Shown here one piece after another: positions 31,201 through 34,640 of a stretch of DNA of 64,000 bases. Source of the DNA: Pararge aegeria (taxonomy: Eukaryota; Arthropoda; Insecta; Lepidoptera; Nymphalidae); NCBI RefSeq assembly GCF_905163445.1, contig NC_053201.1:9930001-9994000 (forward strand), in the 5' to 3' direction. The number at the start of each line of letters is the position of its first letter. Position 1 is the first letter of the stretch. The notes below the pieces were generated by a model. That model was not told the DNA's origin. It made no database searches and was given only the letters and a program-made list of their open reading frames with translations. A program made the position numbers and the translations under genes.

Positions 31201-31480
31201 TGCCATCAGGTGAGATTGGAGTCGAGGGCTAACTTGAAGTGGAATAAATAAAAATACACAAACGTCCATCTTCTATTCCAGGGACGCGTCAATGATGTCG
31301 ATGCGACGTAAAATCGCCGGCCTCAAGCCGGAGCAGATCAAGCAGCTTGCCAAGGAAGAGCTCGACCTGCCGGTGACGAAGCAGGACTTCCTGCAAGCGC
31401 TGGAGAAGTGCAACAAGTCCGTCTCGAAGGGCGACATACAGAAATACCTCTCGTGGATGACGGAGTTTGGCTCCTCCTGA
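3143..31480 (+). CDS. KATNAL1: Katanin p60 ATPase subunit, KATNAL1-like (nine exons, N-terminus missing)
   Basis: Katanin p60 is the catalytic subunit that hexamerises on microtubules and uses ATP to pull out tubulin and sever the filament. The coding sequence joins 3143-3248, 18863-18992, 20683-20834, 25975-26133, 27207-27328, 28325-28504, 28925-29083, 30372-30595 and 31282-31480. That is 1431 nt, all phases agree, giving 476 codons plus stop. Visible in order: end of the N-terminal helical domain, a variable polar linker, Walker A GPPGTGKT (28361-28384), Walker B IFIDEID (28949-28969), the ATNFPWDIDEALRRRLEKR second region of homology with arginine fingers, and the C-terminal vps4-type helix. 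The wording MPDFFKGIRR and TECGTTFF is nearer KATNAL1 than KATNA1 as I remember them. The family is about 490 residues long, so roughly 40-50 N-terminal residues are missing, on an exon probably upstream. Introns total about 27 kb and are full of transposons. Confidence 0.95.
3530..3785 (+). mobile_element. SINE-A, tRNA-derived
   Basis: A tRNA-like head carries a box A region (TGGCGCAGTGGGCAGCGACC) and a box B region (GGTTTCGATTCCCAC). The body CAACTGGAAAATATTTGTG follows, and the tail has ACACAAGCTACGCTTACTTT and GGCTAGATGGCGAT. At least six copies occur in this window. It is a retroposon, not a functional tRNA: there is no cloverleaf 3-prime half after box B. Confidence 0.85.
3848..4170 (+). 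repeat. Interspersed repeat G, copy 1
   Basis: It begins ACTAGTTGTTGACCACGGCT, has CCGGGATAAAAT, then TTTATAATACTAGTATAAAT, and ends with an ACAGACGGACGCACTGACA-type stretch. This is the order seen in the copies at 11945, 48165 and 54070. The family is common in Lepidoptera as I recall; its class is not determined here. Confidence 0.6.
4992..5460 (+). mobile_element. SINE-C split by an inserted SINE-B
   Basis: The 5-prime part of SINE-C (4992-5110: AATAGCTTAGTAGTTAAGGG, then TTAACGGTGAAAGGAGACATC) is separated from its 3-prime part (about 5340-5460: CCGCACTTGGCC, GATGGACTTAACCC, GGAGACCCGCG, GGCAATGGGTTGAT) by the reverse-oriented SINE-B at 5112-5340. The order gives relative age: SINE-C was there first. 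Confidence 0.7.
5112..5340 (-). mobile_element. SINE-B, reverse orientation, nested in SINE-C
   Basis: On the reverse strand it reads, in order, GGTCTGGTGGGGAGCTTCGG, CGTGCCGCTAAGCGATTTAG, CGGTATGATGTCGCG, the GACTGCATCATC-like block and CACCAGGTGAGATTGCAGTC. The distal end is a hairpin: GTGAGATTGCAGTCA at 5139 pairs with TTGACTGCAATCTCAC ending near 5178, separated by about 10 nt. Confidence 0.75.
6958..7233 (+). mobile_element. SINE-C with (ATAG)n and (GAT)n microsatellite tail
   Basis: A tRNA-like head (GTGGTGATAGCCTAGCTGTT, then GGGACCGAGTCCGAAGTCCG) is followed by the TAAGAGTTCTCCATAACGTT block and CACACTTGGCCAGCGTGGTG. The end runs into about 30 bp of ATAG repeats (7179-7209) and about 20 bp of GAT repeats (7214-7233). 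GAT-rich ends recur in other copies. Confidence 0.8.
7655..7800 (-). mobile_element. SINE-C fragment, reverse orientation
   Basis: The + strand starts with ATCATCATCATCATCATT, then TATCGGCCAACTACAAAGGG, CACCACGCTGGCCAAGTGGC and GATGTTTTCTTTTACCGTTA. This is the reverse complement of the SINE-C 3-prime half. Confidence 0.75.
8055..8482 (+). repeat. Diverged direct repeat, about 145 bp, two copies
   Basis: Segments at about 8055-8205 and 8335-8482 share in order GGAGTTAT, CGAAGTAGACAAAG, ACTA(G/A)GAAACT, GTTCGAAAGT, CACACATCAACAAAACAACA or CGCATAAACAAAACAACAGG, and AAACT. The intervening 130 bp has a GAGGCGTGCGG-type block. No terminal structure was recognised. Confidence 0.65.
9032..9300 (+). 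repeat. Minisatellite-like tandem repeat, unit 80-84 bp
   Basis: Units start with T(T/C)CCTTC at about 9032, 9116, 9197 and 9277, giving periods of 84, 81 and 80 bp. Each carries GG(C/A)TTTTGAAGTT or a variant, GTTTTAAGGGGTT or a variant, TTTGACGG and TATAATAG. Three full units plus a start are visible. It lies inside the katanin intron. Confidence 0.8.
10167..10412 (+). mobile_element. SINE-A with (ATTT)n tail
   Basis: This is a near-complete copy. Box A TGGCGCAGTGGGCAGCGAAC and box B GTGGGTTCGATTCCCACAAC are well preserved and the body ends GATGTGTGTATTGTCGTAG. It is followed by ATTT repeats to about 10442. Just upstream, CCATACTAATATTATAAATA (10140-10159) is the reversed end of repeat G, suggesting insertion next to an older element. 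Confidence 0.85.
10597..10837 (-). mobile_element. SINE-A, reverse orientation
   Basis: The + strand reads ACAATACACACATCGCCATC at one end and CCCACTGCGCCAGTCGGCCG at the other, the reverse complement of the copy at 10167. The two copies face each other across about 180 bp, so a transcript through both could fold into a long imperfect duplex. Confidence 0.85.
11945..12420 (+). repeat. Interspersed repeat G, copy 2
   Basis: It starts CTAGCTGTTGCCCGCGACTT and ends TTTATAATATTAGTATAGAC, the start and end pattern of copy 3 at 48165. The middle is longer and diverged. Confidence 0.6.
13236..13450 (-). mobile_element. SINE-B, reverse orientation, head missing
   Basis: The + strand shows TTGACTGCAATTTCACCTGG, GATGATGCAGTCTAAGATGG, ACACTAAATCGTTTAGCAGC and CACCAGACCAGATCAGAGAA: the body of SINE-B reversed. 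The tRNA-like head is not present. Confidence 0.8.
13843..14137 (+). mobile_element. SINE-C, near complete
   Basis: The head has AAGCGGTGATGGACTAGTGG and the box-B-like GACCGAGTTCGAGTCCGGCA. The body contains TGAGAGTTCTCCATAATGTT and CAGCGTGGTGGATTACGGCC, and it ends near GTAGTGGGCCGGTAATGGTC. It is used here as the reference for the family. Confidence 0.85.
14775..14910 (+). mobile_element. SINE-B fragment, head and truncated body
   Basis: CTCTCTGGCGCAGCG (box A region) is followed by AAGTGGGAGGTCCCGAATTC (box B region), then AATTTCTGATTCTCTCTGG, and jumps directly to ATATTAGACTGCATCA. Most of the body is deleted. Confidence 0.7.
14951..15000. repeat. Perfect 22-bp inverted repeat, 6-nt loop
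   Basis: Arm 14951-14972 (TTTTATACTGTGTTAATAGA plus TA) pairs exactly with 14979-15000, leaving a GACATA loop. It is AT-rich. It lies just after a SINE-B fragment and may be a mutation-generated palindrome rather than a functional RNA. Confidence 0.85.
15278..15375 (+). mobile_element. SINE-B head fragment
   Basis: GACCTCTATGGCGCAGTGGT and GGAGGTCCCGGGTTTGATCC are the box A and box B regions of SINE-B. After the GACGGGGGC junction the sequence passes into a different element. Confidence 0.75.
15376..15513 (+). mobile_element. hAT-type MITE fragment (family of 29541-29684)
   Basis: It contains CATAAAGCAGGTACATGGCA, then TGGGTATGCAGTGCTTTTGT, GCATGTATGAAGTGCACGCC and ACT. The right end GTGCACGCCACTG is the terminal repeat seen at 29541-29684. 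The left terminus is lost at the junction with SINE-B. Confidence 0.65.
15600..15960 (+). mobile_element. SINE-B body interrupted by a SINE-A
   Basis: SINE-B sequence GCTACCATCTTAGACTGCAT stops near 15657 and resumes at about 15910 with ATCATCACTTACTACCAGGT. The SINE-A at 15660-15905 sits between. ATCAT occurs on both sides and is the likely target duplication. Confidence 0.75.
15660..15905 (+). mobile_element. SINE-A nested in SINE-B
   Basis: GAGTGGCGCAGGGGGCAGCG and GTGGGTTCGATTTTCCCACA are box A and a box B with an insertion. The body runs to TTTGGGGCTAGATGGCG and GTGTATCGTCG. It shows the family was active after the SINE-B insertion. Confidence 0.8.
18605..18765 (+). repeat. Unclassified dispersed repeat fragment
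   Basis: It has CTGTATATATAAAAGAAAGT, then TTATAACTAAAGAACGGCTG, a phrase I associate with a widespread lepidopteran repeat. Its class is not determinable here. It ends in an A-rich run at about 18750. Confidence 0.4.
18863..18992 (+). CDS. KATNAL1: Katanin exon: linker with DPDIWPPPPD motif
   Basis: The acceptor TTTTCTTACAG precedes 18863 and the donor GTATAA follows 18992. It encodes YEDLPTRDQMWAPAPHEIDP, then DIWPPPPDRDPAAWPSPTSV and EHK. Vertebrate KATNAL1 has a similar DPDVWPPP and EHRGP region in the linker between the N-terminal domain and the AAA module. It is GC-rich compared with its surroundings. Phases 1 in, 2 out join both neighbours. Confidence 0.85.
19064..19297 (+). mobile_element. 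SINE-A
   Basis: GAAGGCCGATTGGCGCAGTA and CGTGGGTTCGATTCCCACAA mark boxes A and B. The body ends GGCGATGTGTGTATTGTCGT. It starts about 70 bp after a katanin donor site. Confidence 0.85.
19346..19540 (-). mobile_element. SINE-C, reverse orientation
   Basis: The + strand shows GAAAACTCTCAGACGTACAG, CGATGTTTTCCTTCACTGTT and TTCAAACTCGGCCCACCAAC, which is the reversed SINE-C middle and head. Confidence 0.7.
19895..19957. repeat. Hairpin with one arm duplicated
   Basis: GACATTTTTGCATTTA pairs with TAAATGCAAAAATGTC, and a second copy of TATAAATGCAAAAATGTCT follows directly. The arms are about 17 bp and perfect. It looks like slippage or template-switch duplication. Confidence 0.7.
20197..20405 (+). 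mobile_element. SINE-A, 3-prime truncated
   Basis: GAAGGCCGATTGGCGCAGTG and GTAGGTTCGATTCCTACAAC are the two promoter boxes. The two substitutions around box B are complementary (GTAGG/CCTAC), so the stem is kept. The body is lost after the CTACGCTTAC motif. Confidence 0.8.
20452..20662 (+). repeat. Tandem duplication, about 110 bp
   Basis: AATATGTCTCCTGCCCATTA to TAAAATTAGACATATATACC is repeated as AAAATGTCTCCTGCCCATGC to TAAAACAAGACATATAACAA. The second copy ends about 20 bp before the katanin acceptor at 20682, so it supplies part of the 3-prime splice region. ATGTCGCCTGCCCATACTAG near 38094 is a distant relative. Confidence 0.65.
20683..20834 (+). CDS. KATNAL1: Katanin exon: low-complexity polar linker
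   Basis: It follows TATCTCTTGCAG and ends at the donor GTTAGT. It encodes GPPVMKSARNNPRNNRTADK, then KTTGPRNATTSQRRTSDARN and PKINTNKAHS. It is rich in N, R, T and K, as expected of the disordered linker of p60. Phase 2 in, phase 1 out. It is assigned by frame and position rather than by similarity, apart from the EHKGPP junction. Confidence 0.8.
21816..21829 (+). repeat. piggyBac left terminal inverted repeat
   Basis: CACTCTCACCGCCA directly follows TTAA. It is identical to the reverse complement of 24158-24171. The sequences diverge after this point (CGTGG here, TACTT at the other end). Confidence 0.95.
22071..23738 (+). CDS. piggyBac transposase, intact, 555 aa
   Basis: This is a cut-and-paste transposase that excises and inserts at TTAA. 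The start is the ATG at 22071; an in-frame TTG at 22053 extends the frame but is an unlikely start. The acidic N-terminus is MSDFSDSDSDYQPPP, as in many piggyBac proteins. The DDE_Tnp_1_7 core carries the acidic triad in family context: D221 in ITVDETMVAFRGR, D297 in VVTDNYYTS, and D402 with D405 in CSIDLSDQM. A C-terminal cysteine-rich domain has pairs C504/C507, C532/C535 and C542/C545. There is no stop, frameshift or intron, and the length is normal for the family (about 550-600). It is either mobile or only recently silenced. Domestication is unlikely because terminal repeats remain. Confidence 0.95.
   Translation: MSDFSDSDSDYQPPPLWDGSNSTSSDSCLSQDDVSLLHESTPVPPEPPRPDWHQPNGSRQKRFPLDIQPGINISNNCNRELDIFRLFLNQDIMDLMVQMTNCYANKVKILKVVTRNMRLAKWTDCTEEEILKFLGLLIFMGLNKLPKISDYWSNKKLYKNEIARQAMSRNRFELLLRCWHFEDSFFHASNTDRLIKIRRLVQLLTATFRNAKTPGEYITVDETMVAFRGRIKFMQYIPGKRHKYGIKLFKVCDDDGYTYDLIVYEGKNSSGQTNTPTNLVMKLCQPYLGVGRSVVTDNYYTSVDLAQQLLQNDTHLIGTLRRNRKGLPKKVVQEKLNKGEMIALENNDGILILKWKDKRDVLALSTKHSVGFVTVTSKRNRNKKVMKPTLIADYNKHKCSIDLSDQMASYANPARRTIRWFQKLAIELLFSTAVTNAFIIYKTHKQLSSKKYTITDFRENLCLQMLGITSSSNSVGSLPRRQIQHKFSKSTLTDHRGRLIRRRCIHCYKKNRDAGLSAKEARDQTKKVNTVCLECPTKPSVCGQCYAEIHIQINP
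24158..24171 (-). repeat. piggyBac right terminal inverted repeat
   Basis: TGGCGGTGAGAGTG, followed by TTAA at 24172-24175. It matches the left terminal repeat exactly over 14 bp. Confidence 0.95.
24587..24622. repeat. Perfect 16-bp GC-rich hairpin
   Basis: CGCGCCCATACAGCAA (24587-24602) pairs with TTGCTGTATGGGCGCG (24607-24622) around a TTAG loop. It lies in a katanin intron. It has no T-run or other terminator context and no known relative. Confidence 0.85.
24880..24970 (+). repeat. Retroelement 3-prime tail fragment (family E)
   Basis: GTAGAGTCACTACAAACATA, CTTGGCGTTTCAATAGTG and TAGGCCTACTTGAAATGGAT, then a T run. The same order occurs at 47100-47205. It looks like the 3-prime end of a LINE or of a SINE that borrows that LINE's tail. 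Confidence 0.6.
24971..25352. mobile_element. Non-autonomous element with GACGTGACAACGTC-type inverted ends
   Basis: The left end GACGTGACAACGTCTTA (24971) and right end TAAGA-type CGACGTTGTCACGTTC (25336-25351) are inverted relatives. The interior has an unusually GC-rich block with AAGTGCAAACGAGAGCGCGG and GACATCTGTCTCTCTCCTAC, and no long reading frame. From memory, this interior is shared almost unchanged by many lepidopteran genomes; I cannot verify that here. The right boundary may extend to about 25390. Confidence 0.55.
25500..25740 (-). mobile_element. SINE-C, reverse orientation
   Basis: The + strand reads ATCATCGCCATCATCAACAT, TTTCCGGCCCACTGCAGGGT, GTTTAGGCCGCAGTCCACTG, then TTCTTCACCGTTGAAGCAAT and CCAGAGATCGAAC. 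It is a full-length reversed copy, diverged in the head. Confidence 0.75.
25770..25920 (+). repeat. Interspersed repeat H, copy 1
   Basis: GAAGAAATTATAAATTAATC, TTTTCCTGCT, AAATTAAGCTCAATTTTCAT and AAATTTCGCAAAGATA follow the order of the copies at 29740 and 34180 (AATTAAGCTTAATTTTCAT, TCCGCAAA). Confidence 0.6.
25975..26133 (+). CDS. KATNAL1: Katanin exon: acidic/basic linker
   Basis: The acceptor CATTTCAG precedes 25975 and the donor GTGAGT follows 26133. It encodes KTKDTSNKDHNNAKDKQDRD, then NNNGDTDDEKHKEEERRFEP and PSAADGDLVDML. The final DGDLVDML is the conserved DKDLVEAL lead-in to the AAA module. The preceding part is the charged disordered linker. Phase 1 in and out. Confidence 0.9.
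26267..26365 (+). mobile_element. hAT-type MITE fragment, 5-prime half
   Basis: AGTAGTGGCGTTCACAGGTT, then GACCAGGGAGTCATAAAGCA and GGAATATGGCATGAAATGA. It is the left half of the family seen complete at 29541 and as a right half at 15376. Confidence 0.55.
26366..26935. other. AT-rich intron sequence, nothing assignable
   Basis: No repeat family, reading frame or notable structure was recognised apart from an AT-rich run near 26850-26890. Confidence 0.5.
26940..27095 (+). mobile_element. SINE-B fragment, 3-prime part
   Basis: TTTAGTGTTCCGGTGCGATG, CTTAGACTGCATCACTTTCC, ACCAGGTGAGATTACAGCCA and AGGGCTAACTTGTAGTGGAA, with an A-rich end. Confidence 0.75.
27207..27328 (+). CDS. KATNAL1: Katanin exon: start of the AAA ATPase module
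   Basis: The acceptor TTTGTTCCAG precedes 27207 and the donor GTAAGT follows 27328. It encodes RDIVQKNPNIRWDDIADLAE and then AKRLLEEAVVLPMWMPDFFK. Nearly every residue follows the KATNAL1 family pattern (WDDIADLEEAK, VLPMWMPDFF). Phase 1 in, 0 out. Confidence 0.97.
27368..27434. repeat. Perfect 26-bp inverted repeat, 15-nt loop
   Basis: Arm 27368-27393 begins GGGACTGTAGATTTTCACTA and pairs exactly with 27409-27434. It starts 39 nt after a katanin donor site and ends just before repeat F copy 2. The lack of mismatches points to recent origin or conservation. A miRNA-type precursor, a remnant of a fold-back element, or a template-switch palindrome are all possible. Confidence 0.9.
27440..27725. 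repeat. Interspersed repeat F, copy 2
   Basis: It shares ordered blocks with 1845-2225: TAATCAAAGAAGATTCCTAG, CGATTTTCACT, AACTCATATAACC, AAGGTGTGGTATTT, TCAAGTGTC, and GATGGTGCCTAACGTCGTTA. Confidence 0.6.
27821..27967. mobile_element. Fold-back MITE (family of 38695-38898)
   Basis: The left part has GTGCCTAGTGTGGGATTTTC and TACCTGTTCGATCGCG, then AGCGCCATCTAGT. The right part has ACTAGATGGCGCT, CCATACAAATGGTAGAAATT and ACTTTCACGCGGCAC. The central arms (AGCGCCATCTAGT/ACTAGATGGCGCT) pair exactly. Confidence 0.75.
28001..28302 (+). mobile_element. SINE-C immediately upstream of a katanin AAA exon
   Basis: It is full length: AAGCGGTGATAGCCCAGTGA, GGGGCCGAGTTCAAATCCCA, GGTGAAGGAAAACATCGTGG, GAGAGTTCTCCTTAATGTTC, and GTAGTGGGCCGTTAATGGGT. 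Its end is only about 22 nt from the acceptor at 28324. It also creates an artefactual open frame running into the exon. Confidence 0.85.
28325..28504 (+). CDS. KATNAL1: Katanin exon: Walker A and pore loop
   Basis: It encodes exactly 60 residues, from [20 protein letters not shown] (Walker A at 28361-28384) to MLAKAVATECGTTFFNVSSS and [29 protein letters not shown] is the pore-loop region that grips the tubulin tail. The acceptor CACTTTCAG precedes and the donor GTGAGC follows. Phase 0 at both ends. Confidence 0.98.
28925..29083 (+). CDS. KATNAL1: Katanin exon: Walker B
   Basis: It encodes 53 residues beginning ARFYAPSTIFIDEIDSLCSR, with Walker B IFIDEID. It continues RGSDSEHEASRRVKSELLVQ and MDGLGSAHDEPSK. 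The donor GTAAAT follows 29083. The acceptor (ATATGAAG) has no pyrimidine tract, but a perfect TACTAAC branch motif lies at 28899-28905, about 20 nt upstream. The exon is notably GC-rich. Phase 0 at both ends. Confidence 0.97.
29541..29684 (-). mobile_element. 144-bp hAT-type MITE with 8-bp target duplication
   Basis: The ends are CAGTGGCGTGCAC and GTGCACGCCACTA (12 of 13 bp inverted), flanked by ACAGCAAT at 29533-29540 and 29685-29692. An 8-bp duplication and a CAGTG start are hallmarks of the hAT superfamily. It sits in the katanin intron. Partial relatives are at 15376 and 26267. Confidence 0.85.
29740..29945 (+). repeat. Interspersed repeat H, copy 2
   Basis: TCTCCTGAGGATGCTCCGGT and CGGAGCGAAACGTGCG are followed by GAAGAAATTATAAATTACAC, AATTAAGCTTAATTTTCATA and TTCCGCAAAGTTACGCCTGC. 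It is the longest of the three copies. Just upstream, 29450-29530 (GCCATCATCCGGAGTCGTAG) looks like a further retroelement fragment. Confidence 0.6.
30170..30300 (-). mobile_element. SINE-C fragment, reverse orientation
   Basis: The + strand reads TTACTGGCCCGCTACAGGGC, GGTCTCCTCCCACAATGA, TTTGGCCGTAGTCCACCACG and GATTGGTGGAAATTGGTG. It is truncated about 70 bp before the acceptor at 30371. Confidence 0.75.
30372..30595 (+). CDS. KATNAL1: Katanin exon: second region of homology, arginine fingers
   Basis: The acceptor TTCCTTCCACAG precedes and the donor GTAACA follows 30595. It encodes VVMVLAATNFPWDIDEALRR and RLEKRIYIPLPTQEGREVLL, ending GYSGADITNVCR. LAATN is sensor 1, the RRR region holds the arginine fingers, and GYSGADI is sensor 2. 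Leaves in phase 2 (the R codon is split). Confidence 0.98.
30600..30750 (+). mobile_element. SINE-B fragment
   Basis: GTTACCCTACCGACAGAAAT, TAGCGTTTTGGTACGATGCC, ATCGCTGCATCATCGCTTAC and CAAGTGAGATTGTAGTGG follow family order with small deletions. It begins within 10 bp of a katanin donor site. Confidence 0.75.
30814..31005 (-). mobile_element. LINE remnant: C-terminal end of a reverse transcriptase
   Basis: On the reverse strand one frame reads PPARWTDDIMLVAGSRWK then stop, and another frame near the end reads QQWTSVG. This is the C-terminal signature of a LINE family widespread in insects (GRPPARWTDDI and QQWTS in intact copies, from memory). It is broken by frameshifts and stops. It lies between two SINE-B copies. 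Confidence 0.7.
31008..31252 (+). mobile_element. SINE-B, head missing
   Basis: ATTTATAATTTCTGAATTTT, CTCTGGTCTGGTCTAGTGGG, CGTGCCGCTAAGCGATTGAG, CATCTTAGACTGCATCATCA-like and CAGGTGAGATTGGAGTCGAG. It ends about 30 bp before the acceptor of the last katanin exon. Confidence 0.85.
31282..31480 (+). CDS. KATNAL1: Katanin last coding exon, C-terminal helix
   Basis: The acceptor TTCTATTCCAG precedes 31282; the stop TGA is 31478-31480. It encodes DASMMSMRRKIAGLKPEQIK and onward to VTKQDFLQALEKCNKSVSKG and WMTEFGSS. This is the four-helix lid and C-terminal helix of Vps4/katanin AAA proteins; human KATNAL1 ends WMVEFGSA. The 3-prime untranslated region and poly(A) site were not defined. Confidence 0.97.
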
Positions 31481-31782
31481 TTGATGTAGGAAAAAGCATT
31501 TTCAAGGACATTCGTAAATGTATACCGGTAAATACGCAGACTGACGTAAAAAGATACACACTGAATCCGCTACAAAATCTATCAAACCCCACCTAATTCA
31601 ACAAATCTGGCATAGCGACACTCCGCCATTTTGTTTATTTTGGAAAGTAATCAAAATGGCGGCGGGTCGCTAAGGCAGCTTTCATACAAAAAAGTTCAAA
31701 CCCCTTTGTGATCCGTCATTATGACAACCAATAGATGTAGGGACTTTGGCTTTTTCTAGGGATACCTGCACATTTTTGGCCG

Positions 31783-32103
31783 ACCTCCCTGGCACAGCGG
31801 TGAACGCTGGACTTTTAAGTAGGAAGTTCCGGATTCGATACCTGGCCGGGGTCACTAGAACCGTTTATAATTTTAGAATTTTCTCTGGTCTGGTCTGGTC
31901 TAATGGAAGACTTCGCCTGGTCTAATGGTCTAATGGAGCGATCTAGCGTTCCGGTACGATGTGTGTGAGAAACTGATAAGGGGTATAGGTTTAATATAAC
32001 TGTAATACTCCTAACAAGTTGGCCTGTTACCATCTAAAACTGCATCATAACTTACGACGCGAGAGGCGAGATCTCAAGGGCTAACTTTTAGTGTAATAAA
32101 AAA
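31783..32103 (+). mobile_element. SINE-B, full length
   Basis: It has the complete head (CGACCTCCCTGGCACAGCGG, then AGGAAGTTCCGGATTCGATA), a duplicated TCTGGTCTGGTCTGGTC and TCTAATGG stretch, GCGTTCCGGTACGATGTG, and the end GGGCTAACTTTTAGTGTAAT with an A-rich tail. It may lie in the katanin 3-prime untranslated region. Confidence 0.85.
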
Positions 32104-32109
32104 AAACAG

Positions 32110-32440
32110 CACGAAAGTTGTTTGGATAACCATCCCTATTGGCTTCCACCGATGGACGGCCTTAGATGGATAAGTATATCTTGTAGAAATATCCAAACTC
32201 CAAAGCCGAAGACTATCATCTGACATTACGAACGCACATATGTCTCTTGGACCGATTCCCTTAGTAAACAAAATCATGCTGACTGTAACCTAGTGGCTCA
32301 CTCTATGACTCTTTTAATTTATCCGTCCAAAGCTGCCTTTTTCACTCAGGGTTGCCATTCCAACAACCTGGGATTCCAACGTCCATCAGTCCTGAGAACT
32401 ACGTGCCCTGTCCATTGCCATTTCGTCTTATTAACTCGTA
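32110..32440 (-). mobile_element. LINE remnant: reverse-transcriptase C-terminal domain
   Basis: The reverse strand reads DLRVNKTKWQWTGHVVLRTD, then GRWNPRLLEWQP and stop. KWQWTGH, RTDGRW and LEWQP are diagnostic of the C-terminal part of a widespread insect LINE reverse transcriptase. Downstream, 32140-32280 continues out of frame. It is an old, inactive fragment. Confidence 0.75.
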
Positions 32441-32889
32441 GATCTAAGTCTGCGAAATAGTCTTCGTATCTCTTTTCTGATTTGACTACGTATGTTGTTA
32501 GTGCGGAAACTTTAAAAGACTTCTATCTTTTTTCTTTAGTCTGTGTATTATTAGAAAATATAATGGAGACGTGTATATTTGGAATTCTGCTTTGTAGGGA
32601 TACTATATTAAGAAAAACAAAAGAAACCAAAACATCACTATTTATAAATTGCACTGCTATAACAAATATTTTTTACAAGTAATGATTGAAACGAGTTGTA
32701 TATTTTAATTGTGAATATATTTAAATTCAAACATTGGTTTCCAAATATTTGTTTTTTTTATAATAACATTTTAAATCTCTACAAAATAAAATGCAAATAC
32801 AACTTCGTTCAGTCTCTGATGAGTGACAGTCAACTGCCTTAATATTCAATTGTACAAGGACTGTTTCAGTATTAGAAAAGTATAAATTT

Positions 32890-33395
32890 GTAGCCAAAAT
32901 ATCGATAGTATAACTTAAACATCACTTATACTATCGAGGCCTAACGATGGTATCGATACTATAGATAGCGTATACGCTGGTATAAAGTGGCAATTCACAA
33001 AAAAATATCGTCATATAATAAACTATCTTGAGATGTCTTTTTATTAAAATATTTATTAACAAAAATGATTGAAACGTGAATGTTATTATTACTCGAAGTT
33101 CACAAAAGCATTTTTAAAAATTATTAAAATGCATATTTAGATTAAAAGACATGTCAACATTTATAATCAATTTCACATTGGATGCTTTGTAACCTAAGCC
33201 TATAGAGTAGCACACAAAAATATCAGTTATGCCTATACTATGACATTAATAATACCCTCGATAGTATCGATACTAAAAATAGTATTTCTATTGTTTATGT
33301 TGTCAGTATTGCTAGTTATTCAAAGCCATGCTCTCGATACTAATACTTACGAATGGTTTGTAGTGAACTATCGATAAAATATCGATTGGCAACAT
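32890..33395. promoter_or_regulatory. Cluster of TATCGATA (DRE-like) sites
   Basis: TATCGATA occurs at 32951-32958, 33265-33272 and 33369-33376, with near matches at 32900 (ATATCGATAG) and 33379 (ATATCGATT). In Drosophila this octamer binds DREF, and its CGATA part binds the insulator protein BEAF-32. The first site is next to a hairpin (TCGATAGTATA 32902-32912 with TATACTATCGA 32927-32937). It lies between the katanin 3-prime end and the Harbinger element. Function in Lepidoptera is inferred only. Confidence 0.4.
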
Positions 33396-33536
33396 TGATT
33401 TGTAGCATATCCGCAGTTAGGCCATAAGACATAGTACGTGTTTGTGCAGAATACATTCCCTTTGGAGTATGTAATTGTGTAAATAAAATCTTGGTTTTGC
33501 TGTTCGAAACAAACTTTGTGTATAACAAACATTGTC

Positions 33537-33579
33537 ATTAGTGCTGTACACATGAATATGTGCAGTGTACAGCACTAAT
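33537..33579. repeat. Perfect 15-bp hairpin
   Basis: ATTAGTGCTGTACAC (33537-33551) pairs with GTGTACAGCACTAAT (33565-33579) across 13 nt. It starts about 160 bp after the last TATCGATA site. Function unknown. Confidence 0.8.
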
Positions 33580-34180
33580 TGCAGCTTGCGCTACACGTTA
33601 TTGTTTCTCAATGTTCACATTATTCGATATGTGTGTATTGAATTGTGCTGTGAGAATTGTATTAAATATCACTCAATTCTGTCGTGTTTATTTACAACAA
33701 ACATGCTACCCGCGTGAGATCTGTCATCACATTTTGTCAGTATATTTTAATTATAACACCGTGATCTTTGTACTTAAATTAGGTTATTTACGAGATTTAT
33801 TAGTTTAGAATAATTTTATGCCATAACTAATTTATATTATGACCTATATATGTACTTTTAGATTTTTTTAATAATTTTTTTCAATTACAATATTTAATAT
33901 TATGTTATTTAACAAAAGTAATATTATGTATGTTCGTCATGTGGGAATGAATCATTCGCTCAATTTGAAAATAACAAATCTTTAAATTTTTAAGTAAATA
34001 TGAATAGGGAAACACAATTCTATAATCTTTAAACTAAAATGCCGTAAACCAACTTTCGTTATTATGTTTATTTTTTAATTATGAAAAAGGTGTTTGAATG
34101 TGCCCCTTTTTGAATATATTTTGTAATGCCTTTCTCTAAACTCGCGACAATTGATATAATAATGTAAAATATACAATGAA
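33580..34180. other. AT-rich intergenic sequence, nothing assignable
   Basis: There is one 82-residue open frame at 33560-33808, but its composition (rich in C, Y, F and L) and lack of similarity argue against a gene. No repeats were recognised. Confidence 0.5.
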
Positions 34181-34330
34181 ATAAGGCTTAATTTTCTATT
34201 CTCCGCGAAAAGTGGTGTCGTCAAAAGAATCGTTGGCTCAACGAGGATCATAGCAATTTAAGCTTAATTTTCATTGTAAATCATGGAACTCCGCAAAATA
34301 ACGCCACGCCGGCTCTTATCCAATATTTAG
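34180..34330 (+). repeat. Interspersed repeat H, copy 3
   Basis: AATAAGGCTTAATTTTCTAT, CTCCGCGAAAAG, AATTTAAGCTTAATTTTCAT, GGAACTCCGCAAAATAACGC and CTTATCCAATAT match the order in the copy at 29740. Confidence 0.6.
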
Positions 34331-34594
34331 TGTGTTAAAATTATCAAACCACTCAAAAAACTATTTTACTAGATTAAATGGCATTATGAATCGGAGATAA
34401 ACAGTATACAAAAAGTTTTGTGACATTGTACTTTCTTTGGTCTCACAAACGAAAGAGCTTATAAAAATTAAGTCTCCCAAAGTTAGATACAAAAATAATT
34501 TGTAATCATTGTAATGTTGTAGATGACAAGAAAAGTATTTTTAAATATTTTAGCACCCCTAGAGAATTTTATACCTACCGTTTTAAGACATATA

Positions 34595-34640
34595 GGCTCA
34601 ACTCACACTGGCGCAGAGTCGAAGCGACGCGACGCGTCAT
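34595..34640 (+). repeat. Harbinger left terminal inverted repeat, 46 bp
   Basis: It starts GGCTCAACTCACACTGGCGC and ends GACGCGACGCGTCAT. It is identical over all 46 positions to the reverse complement of 37919-37964. Confidence 0.97.

Noticed and set aside
31440..31600. Frames overlapping the katanin stop (31408-31596 and 31338-31592)
   Set aside because: Shadows of the last katanin exon in other phases.
33560..33808. 82-codon open frame after the TATCGATA cluster
   Set aside because: Starts next to a hairpin, hydrophobic AT-rich composition, no recognised domain.
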